Source: Symsagittifera roscoffensis (lineage: Eukaryota > Xenacoelomorpha > Acoela > Convolutidae). Taken from it: 64,000 nucleotides of DNA. The notes under the pieces are model-generated. The model made no database searches, was not told the DNA's origin, and was given only the letters and a program-made list of their open reading frames with translations. The stretch is from contig NC_087066.1 of the NCBI RefSeq assembly GCF_963678635.1, forward strand, positions 12,322,517 to 12,386,516, written 5' to 3'. Positions 36,751 to 46,971 of this stretch are shown here, one piece after another. Within the stretch, counting starts at the first letter, position 1, and the number at the start of each line of letters is the position of its first letter. The translations under genes and the position numbers were made by a program.

Positions 36751-37371
36751 TTAGACCTCTAAATTATTTTGAACTCTCATATTTTTGAGATAACATGCTG
36801 AAACATACGCAACAATTCTAGTTCAGATTCAGCCAATAGGATTCACTCAATTCCGTCACCTTCAATATTTCTAACACCAACCTATTAGCCGATAGATATT
36901 AAACTCCAGGCATATCTATAACTATAACTTTACAACCTCCAGGTCAAAAATAAGCAACCCGCTAAAATTTGACAACTAAAATAAATACCACCATAATATT
37001 GCAACCCCGCCCCTATCTAATAACGCAAAGATCAACAATATTTTCCCAACTCAGACCTCAAAAAGCCTCCAACCAAAAATGGCGAATTAGCCTAATCTCA
37101 AAAACGGACCATAATCATTTGGCCTAAAGTACAAATATTTCAATACCCCAGATCACCCAACAAATAAAAATAAAGCAAAGAAGACCTCCCGAACACCATA
37201 AAATCAGCCCCCAACAATTTTTCACAAAACTCAACCCACTTGTCAAAAACCAATAAATAATCCGACCACGCTTGAATCTCGCCCCAAACAACAAAAAATA
37301 TTCGACGAACGAATCATTTCTAAAATACTTCTCTCTCAAACAGTCAATATCTTAAAAAAAACAATCTTAAA

Positions 37372-38890
37372 TCTTCTCATAAAACTTTTCATTCTATTCA
37401 AACTTTTGCTCATATTTTTTATTGATACTTTTGAAGCTTTAATAATCCTTTTAATAATTTTTTGCATTATTTTTTTAATTTTCTACTCCCTATTTGAAGT
37501 ATATCTCCAACTTGCTCAAATCAATGACCACATTCACAGGTACCATAATTCAAAGTCTGTTTAAATGATACGAAAAATTTTTAGTAGAACAGATATTTTT
37601 TTAGTATTCGTAATTTTCATCACATTTTTATTATCCCTAATAATGACAATGTGCAAATGTGTAAAAAAAGCAATAGTCACATTCGCCTTAGCAACAATCC
37701 TTTTAATTCTTTTCATCGAAGAATATTACAATAAACATTAATCTTCCCACTAGAAAATATCAATAGGACACGTTTCCAAAATTGCTAACCAACAATCACA
37801 AAATCAGTCTTCACCGACATCATCCCAAGAAAACCCAGCCATACCCACAACTACCCAAAACCCCCAAACATCCACACGAACTTCTTTTCAAGATAACCCA
37901 TACACTTTTGAAGAACGACACGCTCACTTATCCGAACCACTAGAACCAGTTCAGCGACAGGCTTCCCTAAGTGAACCAACATATAATTTGTTTCCCCCAT
38001 TACCACAAGACTTAAATAGAATAAGACACATTAATTAAAATCAAAATACGGTTGAAATTAATAGACAGATTATACATTCACGAAGAAATAGAAACTTTCA
38101 AACCCCTAGAGTTCATTTTGATATACCCCAATCACCAACACAAACTACTTCAGAAAATTCAAGTAGTACATTGCCAGAAACTCCCACACTCCTTTCACAA
38201 CATAGCACCTCAAGTATACCCTCAGATTACTTAGGTTCAACACCGACATCTGAAAAAATACGTGAAAATCCTTTTAACCCCCCAATCCCACCGCACGACT
38301 ACCATATTGGGCAACACACTCATATACACAAGGTGAACCAAACATAGTAAATGAACCAATAGATGTTTCTACAAATACAACACCATCATCACTACCAGAA
38401 ACATTATCACTCCCGTCAACACCATCATTAAGTCAATTTTCACCGACGCTTTTCCCTTAAAATTTTCCAAATAACCTCGACGCTAAATATCGAGAACAAT
38501 CATCATCAAATACCCCTTTACGATTAGATTGGAACACATTCGTAGCACTTCCCCCATTATTTGGACAACATCAAGATAGTAACCGACTCCACAGTTTGGC
38601 ACTCAATAGATTACAATATAGACAAGATATTCACGAAGATTTTCGAGAACACAATATTCAAATACTTCAACAAAATAGTCTCAATTAAAATTTGAAATCA
38701 CGATCAAACTTATCAATATTGTTCAACATCCTTACCCATTGAATCCACCAAATATAACAGCTCAATTGCTACCACCACCATTTATAACAACTGAAGTAAT
38801 ATATAAATACGATAGATATACGAAAAACACAATTGGTTACATAACATTTTATAACCCATACTCAGGATTATCATACACATGTATATTCTA
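37372..38890 (+). pseudogene. Multi-membrane-segment and Pro/Gln/Thr-rich ORF (unit 2)
   Basis: Copy of the 33.5-35.0 kb ORF with the same TAA-ATG junction (37,569-37,574) and the same TAG. Additional damage is seen: a premature TAA near 37,739, a frameshift near 38,460 and loss of one base near 38,684. The 60-codon reading 38,052-38,234 is another frame of this region. Confidence 0.42.
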
Positions 38891-40169
38891 AAAATATTAA
38901 CATTTCAACACATCTTTTTTCTAATATTTTCCGACCAAAACACAAATCCTTCTCCTCGTACAGTACCCCAGGATTTATTAGTAACACACTATGATTGTGA
39001 AGAAAACGAACAAAAAACACTACACAAATATGCAATAAATCAAGTATCACAATGCGAAACAGAACCACAAGCTATAGAAATTACAAATGTAATAGCAACA
39101 TTGTACTCGAAAACCCGAGCAACAACAGTCACAGGATATAAATTTACAGCTACATTTTACTTACACCATACCCTACATTAATGCAACCACTCAAAAAATT
39201 TTCACCCGAAAGTATCAGAGCTATCGCTCGTAACCCAAATATTGATTTACTGATTCTAAATCTGATACCCATCATCACATTAGAACACAACAGTTTCAGG
39301 AGTTATTAACACAAATGGACACAATGCAACGCCAATCAATCGACCAGAATTTAAGAAAACTTGCAGAAACCGCAGGATTTGCAGACATTTATACACAAGA
39401 CTATAGAAGATATTTTGAAGGAATCAAAGACTACATATATTCAAACGGTAAAAAATACAGACCACAAGGTATTTCACCTATAAATATTTTCAGTTTTGTC
39501 ACCTTAAAAAATGAAATTCTAGCTTTTCTCTAAGATGACCATATTACATCTTAGAAAAATTAACTATCTTATACGCCATGTTTAATTTTATAGGATTTCT
39601 TTTCTCACTGTTAAAAGGAATCTATAACGCATGCGCTATAGACACACAAGTAAACCGACAAGCAAGTGTAGCACGTATACTATTCGCAGAATTTTTTTGG
39701 AGTTTTTTCATCATCAATTAACAAAATACTTCTAGATGCACAAATAAAAGAATATAACACAAAAATATCCACAAGACAAAACACATACGACGAAGAACAT
39801 AATAATATAGAAATAACAACTACCGCACTACAGTTGCCACCCGTACCACAAAACCATCCATTATAATTAGTTCCCCGTAATTTCCGAAACCTAGCAATCA
39901 CAAATAATCCAAATTCTAGACCAAATACAACACAAAGTCCCAAACAACACATAATGACACATCATTCACAAAGTGATAATACATATGAAGAAGTTATAGA
40001 ACAACCTCACACCACCATTTTTCAATCTCAAAGTAATCATTTTTTAGCCCACGATGAGCCGACAAGTTGGATCCCTCCATCGCTCAAACTCCCACCCAGC
40101 CAACCTCCAAACTCAAATCCCAAAAATCACACTTTTTGCTTTCCCACCACCCGATTTTCCAATTATTAA
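38879..40169 (+). pseudogene. Envelope-like glycoprotein ORF (unit 2)
   Basis: Better preserved N-terminus: 100 codons open (38,879-39,181) from the signal-peptide-like start through THYDC and the second Cys. It closes in TAA that overlaps the next ATG (TAATG, 39,179-39,183). A deletion near 39,249 damages the second part; it reopens at 39,315-39,533 (helical MDTMQRQSIDQNLRKLAE), followed in another frame by the membrane anchor (about 39,540-39,718) and the cytoplasmic-type tail (39,954-40,169). Confidence 0.45.
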
Positions 40170-40731
40170 CATACCATCAAGCACGAATTCTGATACTTAC
40201 TCAGATATTTCAGTTTTTCATACTATCTCACAATTTAATAACTCTAATGTAGAAACCCCCGACGAATTTACAGACTCCGAACCATCTCCCTCTACCCATA
40301 CCCAGACCAACTCCTCAGTTTTTTTAAAACCCCCTTTTCAACCCATCCCATCCAGTCATCCACTCCCATCCGTTTCCACTCTTTCTTATGCTACCCAAGT
40401 AACCCCAATCTATTCTTCACTTCATTCCAACAGATCATATAATAATTCCTCAGATACCCTACAAATTTCCGAAGAACATGATAATTTTATTACTTTAAAA
40501 CAACAATTAATACACTCCAACACCCTTGCAATACATCAACTATCATCCACAATAATATCCTCATCCTCAAATCCACCTACCCCCACACCCTCCTCAGCTT
40601 ACACTCCATCATTAGCACAATCATCCACATCCACCGAAACACCCACCAGTACTCACCGAGCTTATCGAACTCTTAAACGAAAATTTCCATATCACCCATT
40701 CCCAACCAAACCCGGAAAAGCCCGCGAATAA
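40054..40731 (+). CDS. Ser/Thr/Pro-rich 225-codon ORF, element B
   Basis: Longest intact ORF downstream of pol. It starts inside the envelope-like reading in another frame (overlap 116 bp) and runs 225 codons across the right border of the duplication. Residues 40-200 are very rich in Ser, Thr, Pro and Asn, resembling a mucin-like or disordered region; the C-terminus is basic (RAYRTLKRKFPYH). No signal peptide and no known domain. The stop-free length in such AT-rich sequence and the position between two other ORFs suggest a real accessory gene, but only unit 1 offers a comparison and there it is broken. Confidence 0.45.
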   Translation: MSRQVGSLHRSNSHPANLQTQIPKITLFAFPPPDFPIINIPSSTNSDTYSDISVFHTISQFNNSNVETPDEFTDSEPSPSTHTQTNSSVFLKPPFQPIPSSHPLPSVSTLSYATQVTPIYSSLHSNRSYNNSSDTLQISEEHDNFITLKQQLIHSNTLAIHQLSSTIISSSSNPPTPTPSSAYTPSLAQSSTSTETPTSTHRAYRTLKRKFPYHPFPTKPGKARE

Positions 40732-41869
40732 CCCAATCACCCGGAACACACAAACACGAAAAATTTTCTCGAAATCACCTTACCCTCATTTCCGCAATAT
40801 ACATTAAATACACCTACCATTAATAACGATACACGCAATTTTGTCGATGAGCACGTTCTAATGCCAACACTTCATTGGACAGCTTATTATCATTATACTA
40901 ACCCCCTCTGCCTACCATTAGCTAATACTACTGAAAGTATCGAGAAAAAAAAACATGTTATATAGACTCACCACAACACTAACACCTAGACAATTTACTT
41001 ACGTTGGATATAAAAAATTATTAAAAACATTCACCGCACCCCGAGCTAACGATTTTGCAATAAAATAATACGATCATAAAATCAACCGCACTATTCAAGA
41101 TCAATTTTAAGATGAAGATCGCTTCGCAAACCCGCAACTAACAGAAAAATTTTTCATTAAAACATCATACGTATTTACACCTAATATTTTTGATAGAAAG
41201 CATGATCATTTTATTTCAGAATCACTAGTTGATATTCAAGCATATGAAAGCTTCTATGATAAATTTCAGTTATTTTTCTAACCTTTCACTTTCTTTCACC
41301 ACAGGAACGCGATTTGCACTGTTCCCACGATATTATGTTACGCCCTAAACAAACGCACACATATACATATTATCGTTTTATACAAAATCATTTTGATGTA
41401 CACACTCCATCAAGACAACCTCACCAACGTTTTGAGTTTCTTAACTCAAAATACACGTCACCATTTTTTCTTATTTTTACATTTTGCATTAAAGATACTA
41501 ACCTACACGGCATCCTCCGCAACTATGACCCAGTTACCCAAATGTATATATTCTGTCCCATCACAAAAAAGAATCAATGCTGAAGAATCAAGACCCTTCC
41601 TTATCCCGCATGAATTTATCCAACCTATTGAATTACCCATATTAGAATTCATTCACAATACTAAATATAATCATAAAATATATAACCTCGTCCAAAACAC
41701 ACCTTACGAGTTCGCAGTAGGCACAGAAGAACTAAACACCATCAAGGTACTTCAATTGCTTTGGCCACTGCTACAAACTAAAAATATCATACGCATACTA
41801 GCCAAGTTACTAACAACATCAGACATGATTCACGACATCTTCCCCTACGGCTTTTTCCCAGAAGACTAA
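40732..41869 (+). pseudogene. Last, decayed ORF before the 3' end of element B
   Basis: Protein-like readings in changing frames: LMPTLHWTAYYHYTNPLCLP at about 40,858-40,917, then TPRQFTYVGYKKLLKTFTAP (about 40,985-41,044), then a segment with many Phe and Tyr. It ends in a clean 158-codon reading (41,393-41,869) that stops with FPYGFFPED. No family recognised. The lack of a second copy prevents testing. Probably one protein of about 350 residues before decay. Confidence 0.4.
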
Positions 41870-41884
41870 GGTAACTATAAATTG

Positions 41885-42462
41885 AATTAATTTTAACTAA
41901 TAAATTCAAATGTGGACTAACCATTTTCTATCAATGTTTGATTTATTCTTTTAGTCTTCACACCACAATCATCTACAAAACAGAAAAGACAAATAAAAAT
42001 ACAAACTTGTTAAATTATATTAAAACTCATTTAATTTATATAAATATTGTAGTAAAATTCATAATAAATGTAGTAATTTTATTTATAAATTATTTCCCCA
42101 GAAAGCAGTAAAATTGAAATACGATGAAAAATTCTATGCAATAAGTTAATAAAATAAAAAAGCAGTACTTTAAATTAAATTAATTTTAACTAATAAATTC
42201 AAATGTGGACTAACCATTTTCTATCAATGTTTGATTTATTCTTTTAGTCTTCACACCACAATCATCTACAAAACAGAAAAGACAAATAAAAATACAAACT
42301 TGTTAAATTATATTAAAACTCATTTAATTTATATAAATATTGTAGTAAAATTCATAATAAATGTAGTAATTTTATTTATAAATTATTTCCCCAGAAAGCA
42401 GTAAAATTGAAATACGATGAAAAATTCTATGCAATAAGTTAATAAAATAAAAAAGCAGTACT
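41885..42462 (+). repeat. 293 bp direct tandem repeat near the 3' end of element B
   Basis: Unit 41,885-42,177 is repeated at 42,178-42,462 with an exact 293 bp offset and no difference seen except at the outer ends. AT-rich, non-coding. Perfect identity implies a much younger event than the LTR divergence, or an assembly artefact. Confidence 0.9.
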
Positions 42463-43632
42463 AACCTTTTCAATATTTTTATTCATTCGCACAAGAATTC
42501 AATCCAAGCTCGCACAGCTCGCCCACGAAGAATTGTTTAAATAATGATTTTAAGTTTCAAGCTTTCACTATCAACAACTCTAACACACGATAACAGGCTT
42601 CAAACTTTCCTTTAACCCGGTTGGAAAGGAAATATATACTAATCCAAACTAACCAACGCAGCTTACTAAACACCACAAATCATAAAATAACAGCATGACT
42701 AAGAAAAGACAACCAACGGTACCCAAACCGGATTACCCCTTTTAAAACTGGATAATTTATTCTTTTGAAGACTATTATAAAGTCTAAGAAAGAAAGACCA
42801 GAAAAAACCAACATAAAACGTTATCACATAACAGGACCTCTCAAAGAAACAGCATGCAATCATACTCCCACTCCTGGCCTAACCCACCAGAGAAGGACGT
42901 CGTGAGCATGCTTATAGCCGGCCTAACCCACCGCGCTACACCCACGCTTTGTGACCACACTTCAATTTTTAGTAAGAGGTACTCAAGGGTGAGTAACTCT
43001 TCAAAATAACTGAACTAAAACAAAACGCTTTTGTGAAAACGACTAATTAAGTTCATGATTAAAAAACCAAATTAACATAAATTTTTAAAATCTAAATCAT
43101 ACTTTTGAGTATACAGATCATACACAACAACAAAGACAAACATCCAAAGACTAGATGATCCCATCACGCTCGAACAAAGGAATGGCTAAACACAACCGAC
43201 ATGCCGTCCACAATCACGACTCAAAGGATTTAGAGTACAACTTGGTTTCGCAGAATAGGACTTCATTGAACTAGACCAATGACCACCTCGATGCTCAAGT
43301 ATACGTACAGATCCGAGTTACAAGGCATCCCTTCCAAACGCGATCTTCACGCCATTCCCAGACGAGACTGCACACAAAACAGTTCTCTACTAATGCAGAA
43401 AAACCTGACATAGCAAACCATTTTCAAATCGGATTGGTTTCATTGGGGATCACAGTCGTTGTCAATTGACGTAATAACAACTTCCTATCCCTGATTCCAG
43501 CGTCCTGGAACGTTCTTCTTCAAGAGGAACCGGATAAGAAAATGATGTTCGCCAAATACCAACGTTCATCATCCATCCTTCAATTGCAGAGAAGAAATAT
43601 AGTTCTAAAAAACTCTGTAAACCCCGGATGGG
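42463..43632 (+). other. 3' non-coding region of element B
   Basis: No gene-like reading. Contains the near-repeat ggcctaacccaccagagaag / ggcctaacccaccgcgc at about 42,877 and 42,920. The bases just before the LTR (ccccggatggg) are only weakly purine-rich, so no clear polypurine tract is called. Confidence 0.4.
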
Positions 43633-44180
43633 TGGAACCTGATCTAAGCTACATTTTATTATTGGATAAATTAGATATTTTACCACTGTAAAATATTTAA
43701 TATTAACCAATCATAATCAATCCAACTAACAACCCACTTAGGCTCTTTTCCAGTTTCCCTCCCCCCATTTGTTCTTCATATTTTACAGCGTAACATTACG
43801 CGTTTAGCCGTAATAACACGTAAAACAAACATAAAATTCGGTATTTTGAAAGGGGGAACTGGAAAAGAGCCCCCACTTATTTGTAAGTGCTGAAATTACT
43901 TGTAATTTCAGCACCAGAGAGATTTGAATTTAACTTAGAAATTAGTTACCTCTCCAAGAGAACTTCAGCAGTCGCAATAAGCCAGTATACTCTAGATCTA
44001 TTGAGCCTAGCAGAGACTAGTTAAACACCCTGAGACTAGTAGATATAAGAGTAAGATTAGGATCGGTATTAGACTAAGAAGTTGCACGTATCTATCCGGC
44101 CGAAAATAAGATAGCGTGACGAGCAGACGGTGTACCCTATCCGAAATTACTCAATGAGTTAACCACAAGGACCTAACTCA
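43633..44180 (+). repeat. LTR C, 3' LTR of element B, interrupted by a MITE
   Basis: TGGAACCTGATC at 43,633 and TAACTCA at 44,180. 548 bp in all; minus the 131 bp MITE and one 8 bp target copy this is 409 bp, the exact LTR length. It ends at CA and is followed by aaaactacag instead of the primer site, which makes it a 3' LTR. TATA-like motif at 44,044-44,049. Confidence 0.87.
43741..43871. mobile_element. MITE inserted in LTR C (GGCTCTTTTCCAG type)
   Basis: 131 bp with terminal inverted repeats GGCTCTTTTCCAG / CTGGAAAAGAGCC, flanked on both sides by the 8 bp target CCCACTTA, which occurs once in LTRs A, B and D. Contains no ORF. An 8 bp duplication is typical of hAT and a few other cut-and-paste families. 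Confidence 0.9.
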
Positions 44181-44389
44181 AAAACTACAGTACAAAATCA
44201 TGAAGAAATTTAAACTGTTCTTAGGGCAGCTTTTATGTTCGAGATGTATAAACCGTGCTCAAGTATACCGTGCTCACGTTTATACGCTGTCGGTTTTGGT
44301 GCAAATGAAGTCGTTTTAGTGCTCATCTTCACTTGCGACTTTCCAGAGGTAAAAATGTTGTTCGCATAACTCAATTGGTATGAAAATTT
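44181..44389. other. Short region without a recognised gene
   Basis: Between the 3' LTR and the next MITE; contains a near-direct repeat ccgtgctcaagtata / ccgtgctcacgtttata at 44,250-44,285. No gene. Confidence 0.35.
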
Positions 44390-44669
44390 GGCTCTTTTCC
44401 AGTCCCCAGTTCCCCCTTTGATTTTTTCTGAAATTCATTCAATGAATGTCTATTAAAATTAGTTTTCATTTTAAGAACTGCATTAAAACGTGTCAGCGTG
44501 AACAGGTGAACAAATTTATAACATGCAAAATGCACTGTTCACATAATTTATAACATGCAAAATGCAGCGTTCACACAATTTATAACATGCAAAATGCAGT
44601 GTGAAAAGTTTTTGAACAGCTTTGTCTTGTTATTTTTCAGGGGGTGGGGTGGGAAAGTGGAATAGAGCC
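44390..44669. mobile_element. MITE, GGCTCTTTTCCAG type
   Basis: About 280 bp between GGCTCTTTTCCAGT and a diverged right end GTGGAATAGAGCC. Inside are three tandem pieces of tttataacatgcaaaatgca (44,513-44,600). The flank gaaaattt precedes it and recurs three bases after its right end, so the target duplication is imperfect. Confidence 0.65.
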
Positions 44670-44906
44670 GACGAAAATTTAAATGCGGACTAGTTAAGCC
44701 ATTAATTCTGCATTTTGCTGCATTCATAAAACTGATGCTCACGCGATGTTTGGGAATCTTATTTTAGTCATTGCCAAAAGACCTTCATGAGCTCTGAGTT
44801 TTGCTCTAAGTGGAATAGCCAAAATAGAAGAGAGTAATTTAATTAGAAATATTTATCAAATCCGATATCTTTGTTGCAGTGTTTGTTCATCCTGAAGCAT
44901 TAAATA
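44670..44906. other. Flank of the secreted-protein exon
   Basis: No gene apart from the 3' untranslated-like stretch (44,860-44,906) that matches the same position after the related exon at 55 kb (tatttaatgcttcagg on the minus strand). Confidence 0.35.
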
Positions 44907-45062
44907 TTACAGTATCAGACACTTGGGAACTCCCCTGAATTGTTCTTCATCTGTGAGAAAAAAATCTGTATCCTCTGAGAGTTGACGTCTAGTTTCAGCT
45001 GCATTTACCAGACAGATCATAGCAGCAAGGCACAAAGCGCAAACAATTGCTGAGGTTTGATG
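44907..45062 (-). CDS. Terminal exon of a predicted small secreted protein (copy S1)
   Basis: Minus strand. A strong 3' splice-site pattern (T-rich run ending attttag at 45,063-45,069) precedes 51 codons and a stop (TAA at 44,907-44,909). The start of the exon encodes a hydrophobic core (AIVCALCLAAMICLVNA) with a good signal-peptidase site, then a mature part AETRRQLSEDTDFFLTDEE and a single Cys near the end. The initiating Met would be on an upstream exon to the right, probably beyond 45,100, not identified. A paralogue with the same RRQ-aromatic/Leu-SEDT core and a similar 3' flank lies at 55.0-55.9 kb in the same orientation. Function unknown; candidates are a secreted peptide or peptide precursor. 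Confidence 0.55.
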   Translation of the reverse strand, partial: HQTSAIVCALCLAAMICLVNAAETRRQLSEDTDFFLTDEEQFRGVPKCLIL

Positions 45063-45130
45063 CTAAAATAATCAAAATGAAAAAAGTTTACCCTATTATA
45101 GTCATATAGTCAAACCCCTTTCGCACTAGG

Positions 45131-45352
45131 AGCTCTTTTTCCTCCCCCCCCCCCCCCCCACCTCACGCCAGTTTCAACTTATAAGTATAACGAGTGGTTA
45201 TTGGCGAGTATGAAGACCAAATATGTTTATCGTGGCATTAGTCTGTATGTAAATTTTCACAACAATCGGACAATTTGGTCAACAAATTTACATGTAAAAA
45301 CTTGCAGGTGGGGGGGGGGGGGGGGGGGGAGGAAAAAGAGCCCCACTAGGTT
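45131..45352. mobile_element. MITE, GGCTCTTTTTCC type
   Basis: Ends agctctttttcc and ggaaaaagagcc, with long runs of C and G just inside. Flanked by gcactagg and ccactagg (seven of eight identical, an 8 bp target). The interior (aagaccaaatatg, then caacaaatttacatgtaaaaa) is that of the family filling 46.9-49.6 kb. Confidence 0.8.
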
Positions 45353-45545
45353 CTTGAAGACTAAAGTATTGCTAGTTGAAATTAGCAACATATCTTTAGT
45401 GTGGCAGGTTGGAGAGACGATCCAAAAATGAGTGTTAGTTGATTATGGATTTATTAACTCGCAGGTTGCACACTTTACGAAATGATTAACTGCATGATAG
45501 TAGTCAGGTCTGTAAGACGAAAATCGCGAATTCGGTTACATAGCA

Positions 45546-45743
45546 GTATTTAGACAACCGCGTATTCAGACACGTCAGTATTTAGACGAATACTGTTTTA
45601 ACCAATCAGAATCGAGACAAGGAAGAAATTAATAAGTAATTAATTATTTATTTTGGATTATTTATGTCTTATCTCGATTCTGATTGGTTCATACCGTATT
45701 TGTCTAATTACTGACGAGTATGAATACGCGGTTGTCTAAAAAC
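45546..45743. mobile_element. Foldback MITE
   Basis: Arms 45,546-45,620 and 45,665-45,743 are reverse complements over most of their length (outer tatttagacaaccgcgtatt; inner accaatcagaatcgaga), with about 44 bp between. No ORF. The whole element would form a long hairpin. Confidence 0.78.
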
Positions 45744-46135
45744 GGGGGCGTTCAACAGTGCCAAAGTACAACAGTGCCGAAAAAGGCAGGAAATTTTCAG
45801 AATCATTTACACGCATTTTCTAAAGAGCGGGAAATTACTGACGCTAATTATCAAAAAAAAATCACTCCAATTTTGGCGCCAAAATGTCTGCAACAGCAAA
45901 TTAAACAATTATTTTGGCGCCAAAACGTCTAAATTGCAATTTTTCTCTCCCAAAATTTTTTAGTGCCACTTAAGATTGTAAACGATTGCTGTTTAATTTT
46001 TGATTGCCGCACTGAATATGTTGAAATTTGTTCAAACTTTCGGCACTGTTGAACAAAGTTTTCATTTTCGGCACTGTTAAACTAAGTTTTCATTTTCGGC
46101 ACTGTTGTACTTCGGCACTACTGTACTGCCCCGAA
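45744..46135. mobile_element. TIR element with cggcactgtt repeats
   Basis: Left end gggggcgttcaacagtgcc and right end ggcactactgtactgcccc are imperfect inverted repeats of about 40 bp, each containing two copies of the core tacaacagtgccgaa or its complement. Two more copies of ttttcggcactgtt lie inside the right end (46,035-46,090), and ttggcgccaaaa occurs twice in the middle. No coding capacity; a non-autonomous DNA transposon abutting the foldback MITE. Confidence 0.65.
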
Positions 46136-46904
46136 TGCGCGATTGGCTAGGGAGGGAAATAGTTAATGAGATTCAAACATCAATTTGTGTAATTAACATT
46201 ATAAAAATGCAACCTCGCATAAAAACAATGTAAAAACCAATATAATTTGTTGCGCGTTTGTATATACCACTGCCCCCTCCCCTTTATACAGAATCCCCCC
46301 AAAAAAACGTTTGGGGGGATTAACTTGTCCTTTATACAGAATTATTTTTCAAAATTAATACATGCTTGAGGATGGCATTCTACGGTAGGTAACTTAGGGG
46401 GGAGGGGAGGGCAATGTACGGTTGATCCATTTAATGTGCTCTGAAGTCTTATAATTTGATTGTGATACGAACCATGGCGATACGAAAGAAGTTTTTGAGA
46501 TATTTGTTTCGAAAGAAGATCAGTTTCAGCAAGTTAAAAATAACTCAAATTTGTAGATCAATATTATTTTGGATTTATACGCCGTGTTTTACCGCTTTTA
46601 AAATGATTTTCCACCAGCATTGAACTATTTCTTTTTGATGAATTGAGCCGATTTTGCGCTTTTAAAATGGTTTCCCGCTTTTAAAAATTATTGCTTGATG
46701 ACTGAAAATTATGTTCTTGGATACAGGGCCAATACTCCTCCAGAAAAAAAGTAAACACAAAGTTTTTAGAATACCGGATTGAAAGAGGAGTTGGTGCGCG
46801 GCGGACGCCCTTCCCTCTTAAATTTAAGAACCATTCGCAAACCAAAAAGTCACCTTTTGGTGCTATTTTTTGTTATCCATTTTTGACCGACCATCCTATA
46901 AACC
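46136..46904. other. Region without a recognised gene
   Basis: Includes a small hairpin of six C, seven A and six G (46,295-46,318) bracketed by the 14-base direct repeat cctttatacagaat (46,281-46,294 and 46,329-46,342). No coding sequence. Confidence 0.4.
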
Positions 46905-46960
46905 GGCTCTTTTTCCTCCCCCCTCCACCCCACATAAGCATCAATTTGAGGGAAAAAGCC
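46905..46960. mobile_element. Deleted MITE, GGCTCTTTTTCC type
   Basis: 56 bp remnant with both ends (ggctctttttcc, ggaaaaagcc) and almost no interior, twelve bases before the nested MITE cluster. Confidence 0.5.
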
Positions 46961-46971
46961 TTAAAGCTTTT

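Larger units (their letters stand above)
36751..40611 (+). repeat. 3.88 kb tandem duplication, unit 2
   Basis: Nearly identical second copy (scattered substitutions and one- to fifteen-base indels; total 3861 bp). It continues past 40,611 into the rest of the Ser/Thr/Pro-rich ORF, so unit 2 holds the original right-hand border. Confidence 0.88.
22788..44180 (+). mobile_element. Element B: LTR-bounded, about 21.4 kb Ty3/gypsy element with envelope-like and extra ORFs
   Basis: Bounded by LTR B and LTR C. Order: LTR, primer site, 77-codon leader ORF, leader, basic ORF remnant, gag, protease, RT, RNase H, integrase, then a 3.88 kb block in two tandem copies (membrane/Pro-rich ORF and envelope-like ORF), a Ser/Thr/Pro-rich ORF, a last decayed ORF, a 293 bp tandem repeat, 1.2 kb non-coding, LTR. 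LTR C lacks the primer site and stops exactly at CA, as a 3' LTR should. The two LTRs differ at about a dozen of 409 positions by eye, so the insertion is not recent. Every large ORF carries stops or frameshifts. Confidence 0.72.

Noticed and set aside
43633-44180. LTR C as a solo LTR of an unrelated insertion
   Set aside because: Its two flanks (ggatggg and aaaactac) do not match each other, while the right flank matches the left flank of LTR B; it is better read as the 3' LTR of element B.
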